This document shows, piece after piece, positions 8,770 to 17,444 of a DNA stretch of 36,379 nt. The notes beneath the pieces are model-generated. The model did no database searches. It was not told the origin of the DNA and saw only the letters and a list, made by a program, of their open reading frames with translations. The stretch's first letter is position 1. The number at the start of each line of letters is the position of its first letter. The stretch is from SZUA-76 sp945787585 (GTDB taxonomy: Bacteria > Pseudomonadota > Gammaproteobacteria > SZUA-140): contig CAMYIG010000030.1 of the NCBI GenBank assembly GCA_947258425.1, positions 1 through 36,379 of the forward strand. Reading direction: 5' to 3'. The translations under genes were made by a program, and so were the position numbers.

Positions 8770-9072
8770 TTATGCCATATTGGGTGATAGCTGTTGTGAT
8801 ACTTCACGTAGTTTCTTTTCGAGATAGAAACAGACAAATGGCGTGATACCGCCAATCATGATCAATGCTGAGGTACTGTCCGGCAATTTATGGCGCTGCA
8901 TCACCACCATCGCGCACCCCACATAGAGCATAAAGAGCATCCCGTGCGCCCAGCCCATTAGCGTGACGGCTTCAGGCACCCCTAGATAGTATTTGGCTGG
9001 CATTGCAGCAAAGAGCAATAATAGAAATGAAACACCTTCGACCATACTGATAATTCTAAATATTCTAAGCAT
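8770..9072 (-). CDS. DUF3817 small membrane protein
   Basis: A 100-residue protein with three likely membrane helices (about 8-27, 35-58, 66-84). The sequence FRIISMVEGVSFLLLL at the N-terminus and WAHGMLFMLYV with a conserved His in the second helix match the DUF3817 family of small integral membrane proteins of unknown function. No Shine-Dalgarno sequence is clear. It stands alone between yaaA and the aminotransferase, all on the same strand but with large gaps. Function is not known and is not guessed. Confidence 0.82.
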   Translation of the reverse strand: MLRIFRIISMVEGVSFLLLLFAAMPAKYYLGVPEAVTLMGWAHGMLFMLYVGCAMVVMQRHKLPDSTSALIMIGGITPFVCFYLEKKLREVSQQLSPNMA

Positions 9073-9233
9073 ATTGATTTTTCGTCTTGTGCGTTATTCT
9101 TTCAGACGATTACGCGCTGATTTTCCCATTCAACATCGTCGCCCCCTCACCCTCCAGTGATACTACATCCTAAAGCCTGCCTGCTTGAATATCAACTCGA
9201 TTACCTCTCCTCTCAACCAGGTTTCAGCCGTAG

Positions 9234-9259
9234 CCAATAAAAAACCCGCCGAAGCGGGT
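9234..9259 (-). terminator. Intrinsic terminator of the aminotransferase gene
   Basis: Read on the minus strand: stem ACCCGC/GCGGGT with a TTCG loop (9244-9259), then a run of six T and ATTGG. It lies 34 bases after the aminotransferase stop. This is the clearest rho-independent terminator in the window. Confidence 0.9.
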
Positions 9260-9292
9260 CTTACAAGCACATACTAATACCACGAGCATCGA

Positions 9293-10477
9293 CTAAGCGG
9301 CGGTCAGCACCTTCTCTGCAGCACTCACAGCGACACCACGCTCATATTTTGCACCCATGCGGCCTAGCACGTCTTCAAGCGCAGCAAGGCAGAGCAGTAC
9401 ATTGCGAGTATTACAGGCGTGCCCCATGAGGCCGATGCGCCACACCTTACCTGCCATCACACCCAGACCAGCACCGATTTCAAGGCTGTAATCACGCAGT
9501 AACACGCCGCGTACCGCAGCGTCATCTACCCCCTCAGGAATCGTGATGGCATTAAGTTGCGGCAGACGATGCGCCTCATCAACCACAAAATTGAGCCCCA
9601 TCGATTCCAGCCCTGCGCGCAACGCAAGATGATGTTTTTGATGACGTGCCCATGCATTCTCCAGCCGTTCATCCTGTAGCATCACCAGCGCCTCATGCAG
9701 TCCATAAAGTGCATTAACCGGCGCCGTGTGATGGTACGCCCGCTTACCATCACCCCCCCAATACGCCATCACCAGGTTCAGATCGAGAAACCAGCTCTGT
9801 ACTTTAGTTTTACGATTGCTAATTTTCTCCAGTGCACGCGCGCTAAAACTGACCGGCGATAATCCGGGCGTACAGGAGAGGCACTTTTGCGTGCCGGAAT
9901 AGATCGCATCAATCGCCCACTCATCCACCATTAATGGTGTACCCGCCAGTGAGGTGACGGCATCGACGATCGTCAAACAGTCATATTTGTGGGAAATTTC
10001 AACCAACGTTTTCGCATCAGATTGCGCACCCGTTGAGGTCTCTGCGTGAACAAAGGCAACAACTTTTGCATCCGCATTGAGCTTCAATGCATCTTCCAGT
10101 TTTTGCGGATCGACCGTGTCACCCCAGCTATCTTCCACCATCACTGCGCTGCCACCACAACGCTCAACATTCTCTTTCATGCGGCCACCAAAAACACCAT
10201 TTTGGCAAACGATGACTTTATCGCCCGGCTCCACTAGATTCGTGAAGCAGCTCTCCATGCCCGCAGAGCCCGGTGCGGAGACCGGCATCGTCATCTCATT
10301 TTCGGTCTGAAATGCATATTTCAGCAGCCGTTTCACCTCATCCATCATGCCCACAAAAGCAGGGTCCAGATGGCCAATGGTCGGGCGTGACATTGCTTCA
10401 AGGATGCGAGGATTGACGTCCGAAGGACCAGGTCCCATCAAGGTGCGTTGTGGCGGGTGAAACGAGCGTACAGTCAT
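9293..10477 (-). CDS. Class V aminotransferase, alanine/serine-glyoxylate type
   Basis: A PLP enzyme of fold type I. MGPGPSDVNPRILEAMSRPTIGH near the N-terminus binds the cofactor and substrate. VDAVTS (D172) contacts the pyridine nitrogen and SGTQKCL supplies the Schiff-base lysine (K198). A late VWRIGLMGHAC carries the carboxylate-binding Arg. This combination is that of the AGXT/serine-glyoxylate aminotransferase family, which converts glyoxylate to glycine using alanine or serine. Length (394) is normal. An AAGGAAG site lies just before the ATG, and a strong terminator follows, so it is monocistronic. The amino donor cannot be told from sequence. Confidence 0.9.
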   Translation of the reverse strand: MTVRSFHPPQRTLMGPGPSDVNPRILEAMSRPTIGHLDPAFVGMMDEVKRLLKYAFQTENEMTMPVSAPGSAGMESCFTNLVEPGDKVIVCQNGVFGGRMKENVERCGGSAVMVEDSWGDTVDPQKLEDALKLNADAKVVAFVHAETSTGAQSDAKTLVEISHKYDCLTIVDAVTSLAGTPLMVDEWAIDAIYSGTQKCLSCTPGLSPVSFSARALEKISNRKTKVQSWFLDLNLVMAYWGGDGKRAYHHTAPVNALYGLHEALVMLQDERLENAWARHQKHHLALRAGLESMGLNFVVDEAHRLPQLNAITIPEGVDDAAVRGVLLRDYSLEIGAGLGVMAGKVWRIGLMGHACNTRNVLLCLAALEDVLGRMGAKYERGVAVSAAEKVLTAA

Positions 10478-10631
10478 ATTACTTCCTTTAATCTAAAGTT
10501 TCAGTTTATTCAAATTCAGTGGTCGGGATTTATAACGCAAAGCGACACTCAGCACAAATCACGATTCATATCACAGGGCATGCTTAATAAATAATTTAAA
10601 TTCAATAACAATAATAACCATTTGATAGTTA

Positions 10632-11195
10632 TCATTTCTCTTCGATAAATGAAAATAGATATTGATAAAGCACACGCGCTGATTTCGGCGGCTTATCTCG
10701 CTCACGCTCCTTAATGGTATTACGCACTAATTGGCGCAGATGCTGGCGGTCAATCTCCGGAAAACGAGCCAGCAGTGATTGCATTAAGTCTTCATCCCCT
10801 GCAATCAGGGCATCGCGCCACTGCTCCACCTCATGCTGCCGCCGCACTTCGTCTCTGTGCGGCTGGTAGAGTTGCTCCAATGCCTGCCGAATGGCATCTT
10901 CCTCTTCATACTCTGTTATTAACGCTGCGATGCGCGTGAGCTGGCGCTTAAGCGCACGACGCGTAAAGCGCTGCCCATCGTGAACGGCATCAAGCGTCTC
11001 CTCACTCAGTGGAATCTTCGCCAGACGCGCCTCACTCAGTGCGACCAACTCCTCGCCAAGATCACGCCGAGCCAGCATCTCACGCTTTAGTTGCGAGCGA
11101 CTCTTCTCTTCTTCATCGTCATTTTCAAACAGCTGCTCTTCCGCATCATCGAAGAAGCCATCATCATCGTCAAAGCCACGCTTTTTTTTCGCCAT
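10632..11195 (-). CDS. darP: Ribosome biogenesis factor DarP (YjgA)
   Basis: A 187-residue highly charged, helical protein. An acidic N-terminal stretch (FDDDDGFFDDAEEQ) is followed by KSRSQLKREM, LGEELVALSEARLAKIPL and a C-terminal DKPPKSARVLYQYL, all characteristic of YjgA/DUF615. In E. coli this protein (DarP) binds the 50S precursor and aids maturation of the peptidyl-transferase region. The start is ATG with no clear Shine-Dalgarno. The AEC permease lies 63 bases upstream on the same strand. Confidence 0.93.
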   Translation of the reverse strand: MAKKKRGFDDDDGFFDDAEEQLFENDDEEEKSRSQLKREMLARRDLGEELVALSEARLAKIPLSEETLDAVHDGQRFTRRALKRQLTRIAALITEYEEEDAIRQALEQLYQPHRDEVRRQHEVEQWRDALIAGDEDLMQSLLARFPEIDRQHLRQLVRNTIKERERDKPPKSARVLYQYLFSFIEEK

Positions 11196-11216
11196 ATCAA
11201 GCCAGAATAATAATTA

Positions 11217-11236
11217 AGTTAATAGTATAATTAACT
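11217..11236. repeat. AT-rich inverted repeat between AEC permease and darP
   Basis: Perfect 7-base arms AGTTAAT and ATTAACT flank a six-base loop (AGTATA). It is 20-40 bases upstream of the darP start and just after the permease stop. It may act as an operator or a weak 3'-end structure; the T-tract after it is poor. Confidence 0.35.
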
Positions 11237-11258
11237 AATTTTAAAGAATAATAAAAAA

Positions 11259-12179
11259 CTAAACACCTAGCAACAGATACCACAACGGCAACGTCACCAT
11301 GCTCAACAAGGTTGAGAGCGTCACCATAGCAGCGAACATTGCCGTATCCAAGCCATAACGGTCGCAGATCACCATCCCTAGCACCATGCAGGGCATCGCA
11401 CCTTCCAGTACTAATGCGGTCAGCGATTCACCGGAAAACCCCAGCAAGCTCCCCATTCCCCACACCACCAGCGGCATGATCATTAACTGGATCGATAACA
11501 TCGGGGCCATTACTGGAATGGACCTAAGCTTTAAGGTATCCCAACGCAGACTCATACCCAGTGATAACAACATCAGCGTCACCACACCATGCCCCAGCGT
11601 GCCGAGAAAACCGGCCACTGCTGGCACCATCTCAACACCCGATACATTTAACAGCACCGCCACGATTGCCGCCCAGATCGGCGGCACCTTCAACAGCGTC
11701 ATCATGGGATTTTCATCACTGCCCATTTTACCATGACGATAATGGCGAGCGATCAAGATACCTACCGTCAGTAACAGTGGCGTACCTGCAAAAAGATCAA
11801 ACTGAATCGCGGTACCGCGCGCCCATTCACCAAAGGTTGCCTCCAGTACCGGCAGCCCCAGGTAGGTCGCGTTAGGAAATCCCGCCGCAAGAATCGCTGC
11901 ACCGATAAAGGCGCGGTGTTCAAAACGACGATAGCAGAACCAGGCAATCAACAGGCTAATTAATATACCCACCACTGCGGCCAAAGAGATCTTCAGTGCA
12001 GCCAACCCCAGTGGTGCCTGCCATAGTACTAACAACACCAGCGCTGGCAGTAGCAGATAATAGACCAGTATGGTCAGTGACTGGCGCACTGTATCAACGC
12101 TCACCCCACCGGGCGTCACGACGCGCCACAAAATACCACAGGCAATTAACGCTGCCATTTGAATCAGTACATCAAACAT
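11259..12179 (-). CDS. AEC (auxin efflux carrier-type) family transporter
   Basis: A 306-residue inner-membrane protein with about ten predicted helices in two inverted halves. Features include the FPNATYLGLPVLEATFG segment in helix 4-5, with the conserved N-x-x-x-G-x-P of this family, and LEGAMPCMVLGMVICDRYGLD in the second half. Bacterial AEC members export or take up dicarboxylates, malonate or similar anions; the substrate here is unknown. No Shine-Dalgarno site is evident. It is upstream of darP, with the panD terminator behind it. Confidence 0.9.
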   Translation of the reverse strand: MFDVLIQMAALIACGILWRVVTPGGVSVDTVRQSLTILVYYLLLPALVLLVLWQAPLGLAALKISLAAVVGILISLLIAWFCYRRFEHRAFIGAAILAAGFPNATYLGLPVLEATFGEWARGTAIQFDLFAGTPLLLTVGILIARHYRHGKMGSDENPMMTLLKVPPIWAAIVAVLLNVSGVEMVPAVAGFLGTLGHGVVTLMLLSLGMSLRWDTLKLRSIPVMAPMLSIQLMIMPLVVWGMGSLLGFSGESLTALVLEGAMPCMVLGMVICDRYGLDTAMFAAMVTLSTLLSMVTLPLWYLLLGV

Positions 12180-12248
12180 AAGACTGGGATTTTCGAGTAT
12201 GTGCTACAGCGACTGGAACCCTGACACTGTCCGACCTGAGTAACACTT

Positions 12249-12270
12249 AAAAGGATGGAGGCACCATCCA
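12249..12270 (-). terminator. Terminator of the pan operon
   Basis: On the minus strand a stem GGATGG/CCATCC with loop TGCCT is followed by TTTTAAG. It lies 35 bases past the panD stop. The short U-run makes it moderate strength. Confidence 0.6.
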
Positions 12271-12304
12271 GACAAGAACTCAACCCACCAGCGAAAAGCG
12301 TCGT

Positions 12305-12685
12305 TTAAGCGACCTGCTGCGGAATGCTATTGCGACAGTGGGTAATATTGTTTTTTTCATCACAATAGACAAGGGTCGGCTTAAAATTAGTCAGTTCCTG
12401 CTGATTCAGCACAACGTATGAGCAGATGATGACACGATGCCCCGGCGCTGCCTTATGCGCTGCCGCTCCATTCACCGAGATGATCTTTGAACCCGCTTCA
12501 GCGCGGATGGCATAGGTGACAAAGCGCTCGCCGTTATCAATATTATAGATCTGGATCTGCTCGTATTCACGAATACCGGCACGATCCAACAGATCACTAT
12601 CTATTGCACAGGAACCTTCATACTCAAGCTCTGCGTGCGTGACGCAAGCGCGATGAAGTTTTGCATTTAGCATCGTTTGCTGCAT
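12305..12685 (-). CDS. panD: Aspartate 1-decarboxylase (pyruvoyl enzyme)
   Basis: Makes beta-alanine from L-aspartate for pantothenate. The zymogen opens MQQTMLNAKLHRACVTHAEL and has the self-cleavage site Gly24-Ser25 in YEGSCAID at the exact E. coli position; cleavage turns Ser25 into the pyruvoyl cofactor. NGAAAHKAAPGHRVIICSY supplies the rest of the active site. At 126 residues it is full length. It is the last gene of the pan cluster, 75 bases after panC, with a hairpin beyond its stop. No PanZ-type maturation factor is visible in the window. Confidence 0.97.
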   Translation of the reverse strand: MQQTMLNAKLHRACVTHAELEYEGSCAIDSDLLDRAGIREYEQIQIYNIDNGERFVTYAIRAEAGSKIISVNGAAAHKAAPGHRVIICSYVVLNQQELTNFKPTLVYCDEKNNITHCRNSIPQQVA

Positions 12686-12760
12686 TGTACTAACTTATCC
12701 TCACTAAAACAGATCCTACTACGGAACCGACGCCTATTTTAACATATTAATAAGTGCTAA

Positions 12761-13621
12761 CTACCCTGAATTCAAGCAAATATTATCGATCAATCGCGCC
12801 TTTCCTAACCACGCAGCGGCAAGAATCACCAGATCTTGAGCATTCCCCTCCGCTTTAGAAAGGTCTTTACGGCTGCGCACAGTGAAATATTCGGGCCTAA
12901 AACCCCCTTTCTGTAGCACTTCCATCGCCTCTGCCTCAACCACTTCAATGCGCTCACTACCCAGTAACAGCCGTGATTTCGCCTGCTCAAGCTCACGATA
13001 CAGCAATGGCGCTTGCTGACGCTCTACTGCACTTAAATACCCATTACGAGAGCTCATGGCGAGGCCATCGCTTTCTCGCTCTGTTGCAACACCGACAATA
13101 TCAATGGGGAAACAGAGTTCACCCACCATGCGTCGAATGATCATCAACTGCTGAAAATCCTTTTCACCAAACAACGCCACATCCGGCAATACGATATTAA
13201 AAAGCTTCGCCACTACCGTCGTCACACCGATAAAATGCCCCGGGCGATGCTCGCCACAAAGGATATCCGAAAGGCCCGGCACCACCACCTGGCTATTATG
13301 CTGATAGCCGTCGGGATAGATCACCGCGACCGATGGTGTAAACAGCACATCAACACCCACTTCAGTTAACTTATCGGCATCCTGCGCAAGTGTATCTGGG
13401 TATGCGTTAAAATCGTCTTTATCATTAAACTGCATCGGATTGACAAAGATACTCACCACGATACGCTGCCCATGGTCACGCGCCTTTTCAACCAGACGCA
13501 GATGGCCACGGTGCAGATTCCCCATCGTCGGCACAAAGACAATGCGCTCACCCGCGATACGCCAGCCACGCACCTGCTCGCGAAGGGCACCGATATCACT
13601 AATCTGTTGCATCGCAGCCAT
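12761..13621 (-). CDS. panC: Pantothenate synthetase
   Basis: ATP-dependent ligation of pantoate and beta-alanine through a pantoyl-adenylate. The nucleotidyl-transferase HxGH motif is in MGNLHRGHLRL (H37, H40), the pantoate site in VNPMQFNDKDDFNAYP, GEKDFQQ is present, and the KMSKS-like loop is AMSSRNGYLS. At 286 residues it is full length. The ATG follows the panB stop by five bases, indicating translational coupling; an internal ATG at codon 4 is an alternative. Confidence 0.97.
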   Translation of the reverse strand: MAAMQQISDIGALREQVRGWRIAGERIVFVPTMGNLHRGHLRLVEKARDHGQRIVVSIFVNPMQFNDKDDFNAYPDTLAQDADKLTEVGVDVLFTPSVAVIYPDGYQHNSQVVVPGLSDILCGEHRPGHFIGVTTVVAKLFNIVLPDVALFGEKDFQQLMIIRRMVGELCFPIDIVGVATERESDGLAMSSRNGYLSAVERQQAPLLYRELEQAKSRLLLGSERIEVVEAEAMEVLQKGGFRPEYFTVRSRKDLSKAEGNAQDLVILAAAWLGKARLIDNICLNSG

Positions 13622-13626
13622 TAAAA

Positions 13627-14427
13627 TTAGGCGATGATCTGCGCGGCGGCCGGAAACTCGCCCGCTTTAACCTGCCGTACATACTCGGCAACCGCGGCCT
13701 CGACAGAGTCGCAATCTTCAAGAAAGTTTTTAGAAAAACTTGGCCGCTTACCGGGCGTAATACCTAGCATGTCGTATAACACCAGCACCTGACTATCACA
13801 ATCTGCACCCGCACCAATGCCGATCACCGGCACCGTTGACTGCTCGCTCACCGCCTTCATCAGCGCCGCAGGCACACACTCCAGCAATAATAGCTCGGCA
13901 CCCGCCTCTTCCAGTATCGCGGCCTCTTCAAGCAGGCGATGTGCGGAGGCTTGATCTTTTCCCTGTACGCGATAACTGCCCAGTTTATTGATTGATTGCG
14001 GCAATAAACCCAGGTGACCGCAGACAGGAATACCACGCTCGCTCAACAGACGCACGGTATCGACGATCACTGCCCCACCTTCTAACTTCACCACCTGCGC
14101 ACCACCTTCTTTCATCAAGCGTGCGGCATTCGCAAGCGCCAGTGCGGGCGTTGCATCAGCCATAAACGGCATATCCGCCATCAACAGTGTATTGGCACTG
14201 CCCTGACGGACACAGCGCGTGTGATAGATCATCTCATCAATCGTCACCGGTACGGTTGTCGAATGCCCCTGAACGACCATGCCTAGCGAGTCACCCACCA
14301 GAATCACTTCAACACCAGAGGCTTCAAGTATCGCAGCGAAACTTGCGTCATAAGCGGTCAGCGTGACAAATTTTTCAGCGCGTTTTTTCATCGCACGCAA
14401 AGTTGAAAGGGTGATGGCAGCTGTCAT
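13627..14427 (-). CDS. panB: 3-methyl-2-oxobutanoate hydroxymethyltransferase
   Basis: First committed step of pantothenate synthesis, methylene-THF plus ketoisovalerate to ketopantoate. Metal and substrate motifs are intact: ILVGDSLGMVVQGHSTT, MADMPFM, VKLEGG, CGHLGLLPQS and IGIGAGADCDSQVLV. At 266 residues it has the usual length. A GAGG site lies six bases before the ATG. It is preceded by the nucleoside kinase (34-base gap) and followed tightly by panC. Its one-carbon donor is a folate, which gives some logic to the nearby folK. Confidence 0.97.
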   Translation of the reverse strand: MTAAITLSTLRAMKKRAEKFVTLTAYDASFAAILEASGVEVILVGDSLGMVVQGHSTTVPVTIDEMIYHTRCVRQGSANTLLMADMPFMADATPALALANAARLMKEGGAQVVKLEGGAVIVDTVRLLSERGIPVCGHLGLLPQSINKLGSYRVQGKDQASAHRLLEEAAILEEAGAELLLLECVPAALMKAVSEQSTVPVIGIGAGADCDSQVLVLYDMLGITPGKRPSFSKNFLEDCDSVEAAVAEYVRQVKAGEFPAAAQIIA

Positions 14428-14461
14428 GATTTTCCTCGTTTGGCCTTTAAATAAAGGCTCG

Positions 14462-15118
14462 TTAGAACGTCAATGGCAATGGGTTAAAATAGTGGCGACC
14501 ACTGGTGATAGTACAGATACGCTCCAGCAATGATTCATAATCGCTTTCGTTGCTCACTGGATCAAACTCTGCTGCATTCACAATCAATAACGGTGATGCA
14601 TTGTAATAGTGAAACAGGCGCGCATAGGATTCCACCACTTTTTTAAGGTAGCCCGATTGAATCAAACGCTCATGCGATAAGCCTCGCTTGAGAATGCGCT
14701 CCATCAACACCTCTATCGGTGCCTGCAGATAAATCACCAAGTCCGGGCAGGGTGCATCCAGCACCATCTGACTATAGATCTGATCATAGAGACGCAATTC
14801 GTCATCATCAAGCGTAATCTGTGCAAAGAGACGATCTTTTTCGATGAGGAAATCGGCGACGCGCACCGATCGAAAGATGTCTCCCTGACGTAACGCTTCC
14901 ATTTGACGTACACGCTGAAACAGAAAAAACAGCTGAGTCTGTAACGCCGCACTTTCCGGGTTTTGGTAAAAGCGTTCAAGAAATGGGTTTTGATCCGCCC
15001 CCTCCAGTAACAGTTCGGTATTAAAGGTAGACGCCAGCTTCTTTGCCAGACTTGTTTTACCGACACCGATCGGCCCTTCAACCACGATATAATCAGGAGG
15101 CGTTCTCAACTGCGCCAC
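14462..15118 (-). CDS. Deoxynucleoside kinase family protein
   Basis: A P-loop kinase of the dNK/dGK/dCK family: Walker A GPIGVGKTS (residues 15-23), FLERFYQNPE and ADFLIEKDRLFA (the region of the family's DRS motif, here EKDR). It also has YLQAPIEVLMERILKRG, the LID arginine segment, and SYARLFHYYNASPLLIVNA. It phosphorylates deoxynucleosides for salvage; base preference cannot be assigned. The start is a GTG that overlaps the end of folK by 26 bases, so the two are translationally coupled. Neighbours are folate and pantothenate genes, an association seen in several gammaproteobacteria but absent from E. coli. Confidence 0.88.
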   Translation of the reverse strand: MAQLRTPPDYIVVEGPIGVGKTSLAKKLASTFNTELLLEGADQNPFLERFYQNPESAALQTQLFFLFQRVRQMEALRQGDIFRSVRVADFLIEKDRLFAQITLDDDELRLYDQIYSQMVLDAPCPDLVIYLQAPIEVLMERILKRGLSHERLIQSGYLKKVVESYARLFHYYNASPLLIVNAAEFDPVSNESDYESLLERICTITSGRHYFNPLPLTF

Positions 15119-15650
15119 CTGCTACGTTATTGTTCAATAATTTCATACCACGCATGGGACAACGCTTGACCAACTTCTCCAATGAACCCAGAACAGGAAT
15201 TTCCAGTGTCGGCGCAAGCTCATACATCGGATAAACAACAAACTCTCGTAGCCTGATCCCGGGATGTGGCAGTGTCAGCGCTGGCGTGTCGAGCTGCACG
15301 TCACCATACAATAATATATCCAGATCAAGTGTGCGCGGCGACCAACGAGCTGTTGATTCATTACGAATCCGCCCCTGTAGCGTCTCTATTGATTGCAACT
15401 GCGCTAACAAGTCGTACGGCGCAAGCGTTGTCTCCATGCGGGCAACGGCATTAACATAATCGGGCTGCTGCCCATTTGCTTCATTGGCCCTGTCAGCAAC
15501 CAGCGCTTTACTCAGATAAAAAGATGAGCACTGCAACGAATCATCCATCGCCAGTTGACATAATGCTGCTAACGCCAGCCCAAGCTGCTGTTCAGGATTA
15601 TCAAGGTTACTGCCCAGACCGATCCAGACCTCGGTGCGTTGCGCTATCAT
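15093..15650 (-). CDS. folK: HPPK (dihydropterin pyrophosphokinase)
   Basis: Transfers pyrophosphate from ATP to 6-hydroxymethyl-dihydropterin in folate synthesis. WIGLGSNLDNP at the N-terminus, YVNAVARMET, the LQSIETLQGRIR segment, RWSPRTLDLDILLYGD (Mg-binding DxD) and LPHPGIRLREFVVYP are all diagnostic. ATG 15650 is chosen over GTG 15659 because GGGGTGG sits at good spacing and the family N-terminus is short. It lies between pcnB and the nucleoside kinase, overlapping the latter. Confidence 0.95.
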   Translation of the reverse strand: MIAQRTEVWIGLGSNLDNPEQQLGLALAALCQLAMDDSLQCSSFYLSKALVADRANEANGQQPDYVNAVARMETTLAPYDLLAQLQSIETLQGRIRNESTARWSPRTLDLDILLYGDVQLDTPALTLPHPGIRLREFVVYPMYELAPTLEIPVLGSLEKLVKRCPMRGMKLLNNNVAGGAVENAS

Positions 15651-15677
15651 TTCATCCACCCCACTGATCCGCCTGCG

Positions 15678-16985
15678 TTACGCTGATTCACCCGAATCAC
15701 TGACAGATGTCGTATCGGCAGGCTTTTTCCGTGACCGACGGCGCGGGCGCTTTTTAGGCACTGCACGACTCGCCGCCTGCGGTATCACATCCGGGTTTTC
15801 TACCTGGAATTCAGTCCACCAGTCACATAACTCCTGATGAGATTCACCCGCTTCAGCACGCAGCAGTAAAAAATCATACGCGGCACGAAAACGGGGATGG
15901 CCCAGTAGGCGTAACGGCCCGCTACCGGTAGTGCGTTTAAGTCGAGGCTGTAACTGCCAAATCTCGCGTGTCTGCAGACTAAAACGTTTAGGGAACACAA
16001 CATAACGATTCTGTTCGGACAGCACTTCACCCCCTGCTTCACAGATCGACTGCACCTCAGTCATACCCTCTCGGCGCAGCTCTTTTGCGCGTTGCTGCAT
16101 CGGCATCCACATCATCACCGCGTATAAAAAAGCCGGGGTGACCGGTTTGCCTGCGGCAATACGGATATCGGTATTTTCCATTGCACGCAGGATCAACGCA
16201 TGAAACACGCCGCTTTGGTCATTTTCGAGAAGTGCGGCCGTCTGTGGGAAAAGATATTGCAGCAGATTATAATGGCCAAGCAGTTCATAACTCTGTACCG
16301 CGCTCCCCCCCATAAACAGTTTTAATACCTCTTCATAGAGACGCGCTGGTGCAATTTCAGTCAACAGATGGCCCAATTCAAAGATCGGTTTTTCGGCCTC
16401 AGGATGGATGCGAAAACCGAGTTTAGCCGCAAACCGAACGGCGCGTAACATACGCACCGCATCTTCACGATAACGCACTTCAGGCTCACCGATCAGGCGC
16501 AACATCCCTGCTTCGAGATCCTCAACACCGTCCGCATAATCCACCACTGAGAAGTCTTTAATATTGTAATAGAGTGCGTTCACAGTGAAGTCGCGTCGAA
16601 TGGCATCGTCCTCGACGGTACCATAGACATTATCTCGCACGAGTCGGCCCTCTTCGATCACGCCACCGGCTTCGTCGCCACTATGCTGCGCACGGAACGT
16701 TGCGACCTCGATGATCTCGCGACCAAAATGGACATGGGCGAGACGAAAACGCCGACCGATCAAACGACAGTTACGAAACACCGCTTTAATCTCTTCCGGG
16801 TGGGCATCAGTGGCGACATCAAAATCTTTTGGCTCGCGCCCAAGGAGCAGGTCGCGCACGCCACCGCCGACGAGGAAGGCCTCGTAGCCAGCGTCCTTGA
16901 GACGATAAAGCACTTTCAGTGCATTTTCAGAGATGCCGGAGCGCGATAACGTGTGCTCTGGGCGGGGAATAATCGTAGAATTAAT
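15678..16985 (-). CDS. pcnB: Poly(A) polymerase I with probable AUU start
   Basis: Adds 3' poly(A) tails that mark RNAs for decay. Nucleotidyl-transferase core: FLVGGGVRDLLLGREPKDFDVATDA (GG plus DxD), RRFRLAHVHFG, RRDFTVNALYY, and a basic arginine-rich C-terminus (KKRPRRRSRKKP). The first standard start, GTG at 16913, falls inside conserved sequence. Upstream codons in the same frame read IIPRPEHTLSRSGISENALKV, the expected PcnB N-terminus. Before the in-frame TAA there is no ATG, GTG or TTG. An ATT at 16985-16983, nine bases after AGGA (16998-16995), fits best and gives about 435 residues. E. coli pcnB is known to initiate at AUU. The exact codon remains inference. Confidence 0.88.
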   Translation of the reverse strand: MNSTIIPRPEHTLSRSGISENALKVLYRLKDAGYEAFLVGGGVRDLLLGREPKDFDVATDAHPEEIKAVFRNCRLIGRRFRLAHVHFGREIIEVATFRAQHSGDEAGGVIEEGRLVRDNVYGTVEDDAIRRDFTVNALYYNIKDFSVVDYADGVEDLEAGMLRLIGEPEVRYREDAVRMLRAVRFAAKLGFRIHPEAEKPIFELGHLLTEIAPARLYEEVLKLFMGGSAVQSYELLGHYNLLQYLFPQTAALLENDQSGVFHALILRAMENTDIRIAAGKPVTPAFLYAVMMWMPMQQRAKELRREGMTEVQSICEAGGEVLSEQNRYVVFPKRFSLQTREIWQLQPRLKRTTGSGPLRLLGHPRFRAAYDFLLLRAEAGESHQELCDWWTEFQVENPDVIPQAASRAVPKKRPRRRSRKKPADTTSVSDSGESA

Positions 16986-17033
16986 AACTATATATCCTAA
17001 TCTTTTTATTTAAATGCCAACTATCATTTCGGC

Positions 17034-17061
17034 TTGTACATCGCTCATTGGTGCGTATAAT
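17034..17061 (+). promoter_or_regulatory. Promoter of tRNA-Glu
   Basis: TTGTAC (17034-17039) and a perfect TATAAT (17056-17061) are separated by 16 bases, with a GC-containing discriminator (ACCGC) after the -10 box, as usual for stable-RNA promoters. A leader of about 60 bases would precede the tRNA. Confidence 0.7.
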
Positions 17062-17130
17062 ACCGCAAAACCGAGATCTATCTTGTTAATTTTATTGAAT
17101 TCATCGTAAATTACTATCGGTTTATTCTAA

Positions 17131-17206
17131 GCTCCCTTCGTCTAGTGGCCTAGGACACCGCCCTCTCACGGCGGGAACAGGGGTTCGAGTCCCCTAGGGA
17201 GCACCA
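17131..17206 (+). tRNA. tRNA-Glu (anticodon CUC)
   Basis: A complete 76-base cloverleaf including encoded CCA. Acceptor GCTCCCT pairs with AGGGAGC, the D-arm has TCTAGTGGCCTAGGA, and the anticodon stem CCGCC/GGCGG surrounds loop CTCTCAC with anticodon CTC at 17165-17167. The T-arm is AGGGG/CCCCT with TTCGAGT. It closely resembles E. coli tRNA-Glu apart from the C34 wobble base, which reads GAG. Confidence 0.96.
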
Positions 17207-17291
17207 ATCACTCTACCTGCACAGCTGCCTTCACCCGAAACAATCTCGCGGTCGATGCGCCTTGGAAACTCATTCAAAAATCTATAAACAA

Positions 17292-17319
17292 TTGAATATA
17301 ATAAACTTATTCATATAAT
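17292..17319 (+). promoter_or_regulatory. Candidate promoter for the secreted-protein gene
   Basis: TTGAAT (17292-17297) and TATAAT (17314-17319) with a 16-base spacer, about 125 bases before the 17445 start. The long 5' region is unexplained. Confidence 0.5.
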
Positions 17320-17444
17320 CAAGTCATTCAAGAGGTTCAGCTTCCCTCCCCCATGCCGATAACCAACATATTAAATACAATGAAACAAGTGCCGCGATTG
17401 ATTGATAATAGCGGCGTTACACCCTTCATCAAAGGGGAAGCTTT

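Noticed and set aside
15678..16913. pcnB starting at GTG 16913
   Set aside because: That codon is an internal Val in the conserved SENALKVLYRL segment, and conserved residues lie upstream in frame.
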